A DNA stretch of 64,000 nucleotides from Pholis gunnellus (taxonomy: Eukaryota; Chordata; Actinopteri; Perciformes; Pholidae). The first letter of the stretch is position 1, and each line of letters starts with the position of its first letter. Shown here one piece after another: positions 50,801 to 60,213 of the stretch. Location of the stretch: positions 23,772,484-23,836,483 of the forward strand of contig OU342804.1 in the NCBI GenBank assembly GCA_910591455.2, read 5' to 3'. The translations under genes and the position numbers were made by a program. Below the pieces are notes generated by a model. It saw only the letters and a program-made list of their open reading frames with translations, was not told where the DNA came from and did not search any database.

Positions 50801-53800
50801 CAGACAACATAGTCATTGATTGCTGTGTTGCAAACTTTGTTAAAATCTCTTTGGACGTGGAGTCCAAAGCAAGCAAAAGTCAAGAGGACACTTAATATGG
50901 GGCAGGTCTAATTGTAGTGTAAGTGTCGTGTTGATATGAGGTGTTTTAATTGCTTTTTGTTTTTTTGCATTAATCACGGTTTTCAGTATTTCATCACAGG
51001 GCAAGCCTCCACACTAAGTAACAGTGAGCAGGTCCGTTTCAGAGAACCTGGTATTGCACTCCCATATTGCAATATTAGTGTTAGTTTAATACATTAATTA
51101 GTTCTACACCTTGTACTCAAAACCTGGTATCTGTCTGCTACAGTCTGCTAAGCTCGGGGCTAATAGGCAGAGCGATTAGTAGGTGCATATCTGATTGCCT
51201 CAGAGAGCGTGGGCTGCAGCTCATCTTTCAAACTCTGGGTTTGCATTTGTTTTCTCTGCTCTGAACCATGCCACATCCCAAGGGGGCATTTTAGAACACA
51301 GAGGCACACAGAGTGACAAATTACCATTTTCTCTTGTTTGTATGCATAATGGTTCTTCAATTACTTAATGCTGAAGCCTGTTTTCTGTAAAGATACAAAG
51401 TTTCTGTTTCTGCACTGTAAGGAGGGCACTGAAATGACTAAATATAGAGTGCATATGTTGAAGAAACTCCTCTCGAGTGTGTGAGTCTTGAAGCTTAAAG
51501 TAAAATTCCTTTCTGTGACTTCTAAAGCATTTCCTCTTTTACACACTAGCAGAAAATCTCAGAAATAACAGGCTGACAGGCATGCGACAATTCACTGCTC
51601 AGGCCTCACGGTACAACACAAGACTGATTCTCACTTTGGTGAAAACAGATGAGTGTTTGAATATTGGATTTCCAGCCATGCTAGCAGCAGTGATGGCAAT
51701 GTCGGTCTGTCAGTCGGTCAACCACTTTGGTCCCGCTGGAAATATTTCAACAGCTTTCTGATTTAGCCATGGGATTTGCTGTGAATATCCAAGTTCCTTT
51801 GAGACTGACTTGACTCTGGCGATCAACTGACCTCTAGCACCCCCAGCAGTCGGCCAGATGATGACATGTAAAGATATTGAACCCTTGACCTTTCATGTAA
51901 GTCCATCATCAGGTCAATGTAATAGTCAATGTAATTTGCTAATTAGAAAATGTTAGCATGCTAACAAGCTAAACTAAGATAGTATACACTAACATCTACA
52001 TGCTAGTATTATAATTGTAAGCATGTTAGCATGCTAATATGAGCATTTACCTCGAAGCACCACCACAGCGCTGAAAAAGATACGTTCACATTTTTGGCCC
52101 ATGTGAACATTAGAACAGTTTCTGCTTGCTGTGACCATAAAACAAAGTAGTTGAATTAAATGATGATTATATAATTAAATATATTATGATCAAATACCAA
52201 GAAGTTGCTCCTCCAGTTCCAACAGCAATGATATATGCATGATTACTACCTCAGAGTCCACTTATAAAGGCACGGGCACAGTATTATTGTCTGGCTCGAG
52301 TTCCAAATGAAAGAGGAAGTGATTATGATTGATTAATCATTAGCCACTGGGTGTCTATAGAGCTAATTTAGATAGCTTAATTAATATTAGATTAATTGCT
52401 TTTGCACCTGTCAAGGTTAAAGTGTTATTAAATAATTTATATTTGAAAACACTACCTCAATTGTTTTACTCTGTCTGTCATCTGCCTTCCTTGGGTCTCT
52501 CTTTGTGCAACACCTTTAAGATATAACATAATTAAGGACTGTGCAGTGTGTCTGTAGGTGTGGGTGTGGGTGTGTTGGTAGGCGTGTTCTAATATGAAAA
52601 AGTATATATATCACATTCAACACAGAAGCTTTGGATAATGTTCTCCTAGTGAACATCCCATTTTGTAGAAATCACGGATACAGAATTTCACAATGTAGGT
52701 ACCAACGTAGTGGCAAGTGAAAGTCTCTCTTCAATCTTGGAGAAGGCTTCGGTCATCTTTATCTTGGAGAAGAATAGGTAAAAAAGTCAATGTAAAAGTT
52801 GAATCATGTAATCTGTGATATTAACAATACAAATATAATTTGTATCTTTATATGTATAGTCTATATTTAGTTTTGAATTAACCTGCATTTGTTCAAAACT
52901 TTGTATTTATGCAATCCGAGCCCATCTTTTTAGGCAACGTGCACCCACCCAACAAAACAATGAACTCTGTTGGAGAGGAGCATGTATAAACTATGCCTCT
53001 AGCATGAGCTTCCTAGACCGTTACTTTCTTGAACCCTCTCTGCATGTCAAACGAAGAGGAATGTGCAGACTGAACTTCAAGGTAAGAATATAAAATTAAG
53101 TAGTTGGTTGAATATTGTAGTCTTTCCAATTTTCGTATTGTTGTAGAAATAATAAAAAAATAAACCAGAAGCTTTTTGTGTAATTTAAAGCTAATGTTAG
53201 CAAGTGGCTTTAAAATATTTGCCTCTAGTGTAACTTGAAGCTATTCTGTCTATAAAGTAGTTGCTTTTTGTGTTTTTGAAGCTGACATTAGCAAGTAGTT
53301 AGCTTCAAAATAGTTGCTTCTGGTGTAATTTGAAACTAGCTATAGCATGTGGCTACAAACTAGGGGCTGCAATGTAATTTGAAGCTGAAGTTAGCAGGTG
53401 GACAGAGAGTGACCTGCCCTATAGAGACAAAGGGACATCGAAGTGCACAACCTACAAATTGCTTGATAGACAGAGTATACTTATTCCACATGCAGCAAAA
53501 AGTTTTTCTCTGTGTGCTGGCATTGTATGAATGTGATGTCTAAGTGGCTCATATTCTTCTGTGTTTCTCTGTGTGCAGGCCAGGGTCCCCTCAAGGTGCA
53601 CAGATTGAAGGCAGAGTTGCGCTTCCACAAGGCTGAAGTGTTGCCAGCCTTATCCATGGTGGTGTCTCAGTGAGAACGACCAACGAGTGAGGTGCAAAGT
53701 TGACAATGGACTCTGAGTAAGCAAGCAACCTGCAGCACAGCTGACCTTTGGCCTTGGACTGCTCTCTCTTCTTCCCAGCCTCTATAACACGGATTGTTTC

Positions 53801-56800
53801 CCTCCCTGCTTAACCACGACGAGCACAGATATTTCACCTTTGGATTTTTAGCGCATTTATATGATAATAAACTGAGTTTTAAACCTTTCCTGTGATGTGG
53901 TCTTTTGCACCTTGGTGAGACTGGTTGGACAAATCTAGAATCTGAATGCCCACGTCCAAGTACGTCGGATGCTGTGGGTGTGTTAGAAAATGTGACAAAA
54001 TGTAACTTTGTGGTTCACAAGGGCTGAGCTGTGCCTTAAAAAAAAAAAATGTTCTTCTCTTTTGCGGTTGCAGGGAAAAAGTATTAGACTCACAGAAAGA
54101 TAACCAAAAAGAGAGACAAACCAGGGTTTTTTATTTTGAAAGTTTCCATTTGATACATCACAGGGCTGCATAGGCAGTGAAAAAAAATTGCAAAAGTGCT
54201 TAGAATTTGGAACATTTGGAAAACAAAGTAGATTCCAAATCAAGTAAGTAATGTGTAAATCTGAAAAAAATAGTAGATTTTAATTAAAAATAGACATTTT
54301 AAACTCTTAGACTTAAGTAGATCCCTCACTAAAATATGACTAAATAAAAGCTAGAATACTAAAAATTAAGTAGTTCATACAAAGACTAGTCTTGATACAT
54401 GTCAACATTAGAATCTAATTTAATTTGTAATTTTTTGTTATTTCAGTATATCTAGCAGGAATTGTTTTTCTAAAAGCAAAGGTTACATCCTATGCGGAAG
54501 TCTTTTACTGGATAGTGACACCTATTAAACCCGATTAAAAGCTGCCCTGTTTTTAGACCTTTGCATACCCATACAGAAAAGACTATAATTATGTAACTAC
54601 AGTGTCTATTTTAATAATTTTGATGTTATGATAAAAGGTAACACTTGTGAGATTTGATCAGCTGTTTAAATATCAGTGTATATGTTACTGGTTAAGAGTA
54701 AATTAAGATGGCACACAGCTCAAAATGAAAAGTTTCAGGTTCGCCTGAAAAAAAAAGGACTTTTATTGTCATTATTTTCTTGAAATGAGGCCCTGGCTAG
54801 CCTAAAAACTCTCACAAATCATAGCACAACATGTTAGCAGTCTCTCTGCAAAGTTTGACTTTGATAAAGTGAAGCAGAACATCATGAGAGAGATTTTAGT
54901 ACAGAGAGTTTAGGCGAGGTTTCCAAAATGTGCATTCGGGCACATTCGGGCACCATGTGTGCCATTTGAATTTTCTCATGTACCAAACTACATATTTCAC
55001 TTGTATATTACTAATGGTGTTCAATACATCCCAATACAGCAGTTTTGGGCTTTTTTGGGGGTAAATTCAACCAGACATCCATCTTTTCCCATTCAAAATA
55101 ACACACAAATCAACTGAATATTGAATCCAAATGGAACAGATTTATTTTCACTGTAAACATTTGTAACAATACAAACTGTAAAAACCACACAAAACCAAAA
55201 AACTATTTACATTATTTACACAATTGTCCATTATGCCCAAAAAAAAGAACACACACACACACACACACACCCCACACCCCCAACACTACAAACTACAAGC
55301 AGACCATGATTATGCCAGGATTTTGGCCTGAGAACACTAAAAAGACCGCAAACTCCACAACAATAAATCGATCAATAAATCGATCAATATAACATTTATA
55401 AGACAATCCATACCTTTCAGATGACGGAAGATGGTAATCCGAGTCACTCGAGGAGTCCTGTGTGTTGGCCGAAAACACGAGGTCTTCGTCGTCCGACGAG
55501 GAATCAGCCGGAATAAACTGACTACTGGGGTCTTCGTGGAGCAAATCCAGGACTTCCTCCGCGGTGAAACGTGTCTTGCTTCCTCGTTTCGACATCTTCG
55601 TAAAATTTAATGCCAACGTCTTCAAACAAACCGTAAAAACGAGGCTAAAAAAAGCTCGCTGCGAGGCAAAAACAGGCGGAAGCGGCGAGTCAACAACGTG
55701 CAGGTGCTGTGAGACAAAGGGAGGCAAGGTGCTGTGCGTACCTGTGGTAGCGTGCGTAATCGCGATTCTCGTCTTGCTAGCTATTTTATATTTACGCGTG
55801 GCAATATCTCCCGAACCCATTGGTCGAGCTCCATGGTACACACCTCCCTTGAATTGTTAGAGCCAATAGAATTGAGTAATCCTGTTGAAAATGACTGACA
55901 GTACTGTTAGCCAGTCAAAATCAGCAAATCTCCGTAAATTGTGACGTGATGCTCCGAAAGCAGGGAGAAGGTTCCTCCCATCTCCCTCGCTCAAAATACC
56001 CCTCCCAAGGAAAAAGAATGACGAATATGTTAGACAGGAAGTCCGTTGAACTTTTACCGGCGAAAAAATGCGGCGATATATGCTTTTTCTTCATGAAAAC
56101 GCCAAAGTTTAGGGGCATTTATATAAGGTGCCCCCCATCTGGACGGCCCCGCGGAATGAAGGTTTTAATGTAAAATCTATTCAGTAGCTCTGTCCAAATT
56201 TAGGGGATGGATCCTGGAAAGGCAGCAATTCCAGACCAAAGCCATTGTGATAGGCTGACATGATGTCCCAGAGTGAGGATTTCTCCAAATGTGGTCAAGA
56301 TATGGAGCCTTCTTTTGCTAACTCATGTGGCCTTTACAGCCCTCAGTATACCATGATACATTGTGCACCATCACTTGCTCAATGGAGCGTTTGAGTGATC
56401 CTTGTTAACTACCAGGAAAAAGGACCCCCTCTGTGGGCTGCATCCTTTGGAGAATCCCGTCTCTGATAAGTGACGATAGTGATGGTTGCAAACTTGTCAC
56501 TGCAGCTGACCTGATCACAATGTAGAGTGAGCTGTTGTGAGTATTACTGTTGTAATAATACTGTAAATACTGTAGAGACATAACCAAAACAAGCACTGTT
56601 TGAAAGGTTGCTATGGTTGGTTCAACCATAGCTTAGGAAATGAATTCCCCTTGGTTTCCTGGGAGAAAAAAAAATTACAGCATGCAACAAATTGAAAGTG
56701 CACACAAGTTCTCCCATGGATCTCATGCTCTTGAGATATAATTATGTAATAATTATATATCCAGCTGTGTAACTGACACAATCTCAGCTGCCCAGTTGTT

Positions 56801-58885
56801 GCCACAGGAGTTGTGAGAACGAAGTTCTGTCAATACACGTTAGGGCTTTTGAAGCTCCGATCCTCACACCGTTAAAGCGGAGCAGACAAATGAGAGCCTC
56901 TGGCTGATGCAACAGCTTGAAAACATTGGTGAAACTAACTCGGTGTCTTTCAACGTCATGTTTTCATAGAAATTAAGTTTCACTACCTGCAATAGATGGT
57001 TTCTTATGGAATGGATCTAAAACCAGATCATTCATGGTTGCATGAATTGTAAGCTCCAAACATACAGTAGGGTCAATACTAATACATTTTCTACTAATCT
57101 GTAGCCCTTTACAAACTAATATAATACATACAGAATAACAGCCAATTGTAGTCACTCACGCCAATCAACGAATTACGGTTATCTTAGGATCAGTTCACTC
57201 AAATGACACATGATAATGGCATCTAGTATTCATTTTTTAGATTGTATGCAACAATGTTACTCACTAAATACTTTTAGTTTAATAAATGTATTAATATTTG
57301 CTTCCTGTATTGTTACAGTGGGATGTTATCGCAGAGATGGATGAGCAGAACAGACCCATTCACACCTTCCAGGTTTGCAACGTAATGGAGCCAAACCAGA
57401 ACAACTGGCTACGGTCTGGATGGATCCAGCGGCAGGCTGCACAGAAGGTCTGGACCACATATCACTTCCCTAAGACACATTTTACTTTGCAAGAAATTTG
57501 AATCAAATGAAGTAGTAGATTCAAGGCCTGATTGTGACATTGTCTCCAGGTTGGCAAAGTGTCAGGGTAAAAATGGCAGACAGATGTACTGAAAAAAACC
57601 TCATGATTTCACTCTGATAGAGAAGATTCCATTGAAGTCAATGCAGAACAGTGCATGATAAATCAAAGATGGTGCAGTATTTCTTCTTTGCACATTGACT
57701 GGATTGTCACTCATTATGTCTGAAACTGAGCTGTATCACTAACTACTGTTAGTGAGAAGACGAGTGACAAGACAAGACAGCAGTAGCCTGGTTGTGCTAC
57801 TGTTGTCTTGTGATATTTTTGAATGACTAATGTGCACTTTTACATTTTTTCGTGGGTTGTATTTTACTCTTTTTACTATTAATTGTTTGTAGTTTTTTGC
57901 TGTCTTTTTTTTACTATTTTAATTACTTTCTATTGATTAATTAATTGTTCTGATGCTTGCACCTAAATGATTTTTGTATAAGATGTAAACAAAAAGCCTA
58001 CTATTGGTCAAGCAATAGGTAGAGCTGACTGCAAAATGTTTAATAGGCCTATATTTAAGATGTTAAATGAGCTCGGGATGATTTATTAATTAATCTATAT
58101 TTTAACTCAGGTATATGTGGAGCTGCGTTTCACACTGAGAGACTGCAACTCCATTCCTTGGGTGTCTGGTACCTGTAAGGAAACCTTCAACCTCTTTTAC
58201 CTGCAGACAGAAGAACCGCTCTCTGCAGGGACACGGTTCAGGCCTTCTGACTATGCCAAGGTTGGTTATGGGAGCCGCATCATGAAAAAACGTTCCCTGT
58301 TGTGCTACTGGTATGATTCAGTAACAAGGAACTTTGCTAATAAGGTGTTTGTTGTTGGCTTCAAGGTGGACACCATAGCGGCAGATGAGAGTTTTACACT
58401 GGCAGATCTTGGACATCAGGTTTTCCGCCTCAATACCGAGGTCAGGGAGGTGGGACCGGTGACACAGAGGGGCTTCTACTTGGCCTTCCAGGATGTGGGA
58501 GCTTGTATTGCCCTCGTGTCTGTCAATGTCAGTGAACAGAGGCGGTGCAACTTATGTTTGCATGAAATACAGTTGTGAACTTGTCAATTCTATTTCTTTC
58601 ACAAGACTGGCAGTACTTCAACTTCCTGTTTTTCCATTTCTTATAAGGTGTTCTACAAACGCTGCACGTCGACTTTAAGGAACCTGGCATCATTTCCTGA
58701 CACGGTGCCACATATGGACTCATCCTCTCTGGTGGAAGTAAGGGGCGCATGTGTGGAGAATGCAGAAGAGAGGGACACACCCAAATTGTACTGTGGTGCT
58801 GATGGAGACTGGCTGGTACCCCTGGTACCCCTGGGCCACTGTGTCTGTAGTATTGGCCACGAGAAGATGGATGGCCACTGCCGGG
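38481..58885 (+). CDS. epha6: Ephrin type-A receptor 6, 5' part (signal peptide and ephrin-binding domain)
   Basis: Receptor tyrosine kinase for GPI-anchored ephrin-A ligands, active at the neuronal surface. Exons found: 38481-38559, 45716-45780, 57319-57447, 58111-58260, 58366-58527, 58648-58885; phases join throughout and the model leaves the window in phase 1. Residues 1 to about 22 form a signal peptide (MCSGGKYFVFLFLLRSI). The ephrin-binding domain follows: VVLLDTKTMLGELDWKTYP, EMDEQNRPIHTFQVCNVMEP, FTLRDCNSIPWVSGTCKETF, VDTIAADESFTLADLG, REVGPVTQRGFYLAFQDVGA. Then comes the start of the cysteine-rich region (VEVRGACVENAEERDTPKLY). WKTYP..GWD and EMDE.NRPIHT fit EPHA6 better than EPHA3 or EPHA5 as I recall them, and linkage to nsun3 agrees. 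Kinase and membrane exons are not in the window. Three introns interrupt what is one exon in mammals. Confidence 0.88.
39697..40753. mobile_element. hAT transposon remnant with 8-bp target duplication
   Basis: 1,057 bp, flanked by TCCTAAAC at 39689-39696 and 40754-40761. The left end is CAGGGGTCGCCACCCCGC; the right end closes with GCAGACTCCTG. The interior (40290-40545) keeps pieces of a hAT transposase N-terminus on the + strand: SKRRKVTEENRV, then after frame breaks CLICGEKFANNKKCNVERCF and NKHTAFA, a damaged BED-type zinc finger. The rest of the transposase is gone. Confidence 0.85.
40284..40546 (+). pseudogene. Broken hAT transposase N-terminus with BED-type finger
   Basis: Two frames: MDKSKRRKVTEENRV ends in a stop, and the next resumes CDTGLPVCLICGEKFANNKK with Cys-x2-Cys and a later His in NKH, one of the ligand positions altered. 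Resembles zinc-finger BED / GTF2IRD2-like transposase-derived proteins of fish. No catalytic domain remains. Confidence 0.65.
41776..41808. repeat. (TG)n microsatellite
   Basis: Short TG array preceded by TATATATA. Confidence 0.9.
42900..43150. repeat. Dispersed teleost repeat (GGTTAGCTTAGCTTAGCATA)
   Basis: Contains GCTGCAGCCAGGAGATGGTT and AGCTTAGCTTAGCATACAAA, followed by CACCAGCCCCTCTAAAGCTC, a combination I recognise as a frequent interspersed repeat in teleost genomes. Edges approximate. Confidence 0.55.
45679..45708. repeat. epha6: (TC)n tract before epha6 exon 2
   Basis: About 30 bp of TC that doubles as the polypyrimidine tract of the exon 2 acceptor. Confidence 0.9.
45716..45780 (+). 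CDS. epha6: epha6 coding exon 2
   Basis: 65 nt, the size usual for EPHA exon 2. Acceptor CCCTCTAG after a long CT tract, donor GGG|GTGAGT. Encodes VVLLDTKTMLGELDWKTYPV and NG. Confidence 0.92.
51660..52060 (-). repeat. Dispersed teleost repeat (TTAGCATGCTAACA family), reversed copy
   Basis: Reads in reverse relative to 22310: CCATGCTAGCAGCAGTGATG and GGTCTGTCAGTCGGTCAACC first, then AAATGTTAGCATGCTAACAA. Confidence 0.65.
52900..53890 (+). ncRNA. Candidate two-exon non-coding transcript inside epha6 intron 2
   Basis: A good donor (TTCAAG|GTAAGA after 53081) faces a good acceptor (TCTGTGTGCAG before 53579). The second exon ends with AATAAA at 53866-53871 followed by a GT-rich stretch (CTGTGATGTGG). 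The joined sequence has only short frames (longest about 16 codons across the junction), so I read it as non-coding. The first-exon start is unknown. Support is from signals only; it could be chance or a retained fragment of a gene I do not recognise. Confidence 0.35.
53166..53402. repeat. Degenerate tandem array, unit about 60 bp
   Basis: Four diverged units built on GTAATTTGAAGCTAA, GTTAGCAAGTGGCT and TAGTTGCTTCTGGT. It lies in the intron of the candidate transcript. Confidence 0.6.
55250..55270. repeat. (AC)n microsatellite
   Basis: Short AC run followed by CCCCACACCCC. Confidence 0.85.
55414..55595 (-). pseudogene. piggyBac-type transposase N-terminal exon fragment
   Basis: Starts MSKRGSKTRFTAEEVLDLLH at 55595 and continues with an acidic Ser/Asp-rich stretch (DSSSDDEDLV, DSSSDSDYHL) to a donor-like GAAAG|GTATGG. 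The FTAEE..DLL start and acidic N-terminus resemble PGBD4-like piggyBac transposases. The catalytic part is absent nearby. Surrounding DNA from about 55280 to 56170 (GC-richer, with ACGGCCCCGCGG near its end) is probably the rest of the element, but I could not define TTAA-flanked ends. Confidence 0.5.
57319..58885 (+). CDS. epha6: epha6 ephrin-binding region split over four exons
   Basis: Exon pieces 57319-57447 (129 nt), 58111-58260 (150 nt), 58366-58527 (162 nt) and 58648-58885 (238 nt). They are separated by introns of 663, 105 and 120 nt. Together they make 679 nt ending in phase 1, equivalent to the single ~660-nt exon 3 of mammalian EPHA genes plus a few codons. Each new intron is phase 0 and each downstream piece begins with GT (GTATATG, GTGGACA, GTGTTCT), so each insertion point reads as an AG|GT-like proto-splice site (the third is AAT|GT). 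The last donor is CGGG|GTAAGG. Confidence 0.88.
58261..58365 (+). other. epha6: 105-nt intron or in-frame insertion in epha6
   Basis: Lies between DYAK and VDTIAADESF, which are adjacent in other EPHA receptors. It begins GTTGGT, ends CTTCAAG, and has a branch-point-like GCTAATAAG about 25 bp before the end. It is 35 codons long with no stop in the epha6 frame. I read it as a very short intron; if retained it would add 35 residues (GYGSRIMKKRSLL...). Confidence 0.75.
58528..58647 (+). other. epha6: 120-nt intron in epha6 ephrin-binding region
   Basis: Donor AAT|GTCAGT, acceptor TTTCTTATAAG after a strong pyrimidine tract. Contains an in-frame stop, so it must be removed. The flanks join as LVSVN + VFYKRC, matching the continuous family sequence. 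Confidence 0.85.
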
Positions 58886-59965
58886 GTAAGGAGTGTGTTT
58901 GTGTTTGTACTCATTTTAGAGCACAACAGTGAACTAAAGCTGGAAATACAGAGAAGGAATCAAATGGTGAGAGAGAAATGGGGAGACGAGATGAGAAGGC
59001 ATTGCAAAAACAGATCTCCAGGGCCTCCCCAGTCATCTGCAGCAGTTTGAGTTTACAGAACTGCTATTCCCTCCTCTCATTCTAAGATCCTGCATCCTTG
59101 TCTGATCCTCTCAATCGTTCTTCATCTCTTCACAGCTCCACCCCCTGCCTCTCATCATCTTCTCTCCTCTCTTGTCCACTCTGTTTTGCTTCACTTACAT
59201 GCCCCTCCTTTCTCCCTCTGTGTCCCTTTATTTGCTCTGTTTTCATTTCTCCCTTTTAATTCTCACTCTTGCTGCTGTCTCATCACCATCCTTTTCTGAT
59301 ATGAGACCCTAAACCAGGCATGTCCAAAGTCCGGCCCGCGGGCCAATCACGGCCCGAGGTCAGATTTTATACGGCCCGCGCCTTCTGTCTTAAAATGTAT
59401 TATTTATGGCCCGCCAGCACAGTCAAAACGGAATGAATAAATCATACAAATTCAACATGCAATTCCTCTTTTCACCGCATGGTGGCAGCACCACTCTGTA
59501 ACTGTAACTTTTTTTTAATTGTCTCTGACCCTTCAACTGTCATGGCTACGGCAAGTAAAATAAGGAAAGTCGATACCGAGGGCCGCCGCTTTCATATTTT
59601 TTCACCGAAAAAACCCCCCCTCCGTTACAGTTCAGACTTGCTCGGTTAAGGATAACGTCCACTGCATGCGGAACTTTGTTTGTTAACATGCGTCATTATC
59701 GCGATTTAGGAGGAAAAAAAACGTAACGCGATGAAACATGCCCGGTTCAGTTCACGCGGTCACTCGTTAACGTTAAACCGGAACACCGGCGGATCTGCTG
59801 GCAGGTTGTTTTTTTTAACTCAAAGTAGAATGAGGATGATTTCGTGGTGACAATAACTTTTAAGACCACGATGATGAGGCCCAGATACTGATGATATGAT
59901 GAGGTCAAAGAGCTTCAGGGAGAGGACGCTGTTTGTGTAGCGCAGCTTGATGCAGGGCTGAGATG

Positions 59966-60061
59966 TGAAGGAGCTGGGCCTGGATAAAGGTGGAGCTGGG
60001 CCTGGATAAAGGTGGAGCTGGGCCCGGATAAAGGTGGAGCTGGGCCTGGATAAAGGTGGAG
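59966..60061. repeat. 22-bp minisatellite within hAT element
   Basis: Four units of GGTGGAGCTGGGCCTGGATA plus AA, nearly perfect. Confidence 0.9.
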
Positions 60062-60124
60062 GTCTACTCTAAACAGACGTGAGTACAGCTTCCTGCTGTC
60101 GCAGTGTTTTAGAAATATTGATAA

Positions 60125-60213
60125 GGCAGGGTATGCTAAATGCTGCCTCTGCTCCAAGGAGATGAACTACAGTAACAAGGGCTCACGTGCCCTCTCATCA
60201 CACTGCCAGACAC
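60125..60213 (+). pseudogene. BED-type zinc-finger remnant of hAT transposase
   Basis: AGYAKCCLCSKEMNYSNKGS followed by RALSSHC shows Cys-x2-Cys and one of the two expected histidines, as in ZBED-like transposase N-termini. Frames before and after are broken. Confidence 0.6.

Larger units (their letters stand above)
45781..57318 (+). other. epha6: epha6 intron 2
   Basis: About 11.5 kb. It includes a reversed teleost repeat (51660-52060), a possible non-coding transcript (52900-53890), a degenerate tandem array (53166-53402) and a piggyBac N-terminal fragment (55414-55595). The remainder is AT-rich with no recognised gene. Confidence 0.75.
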
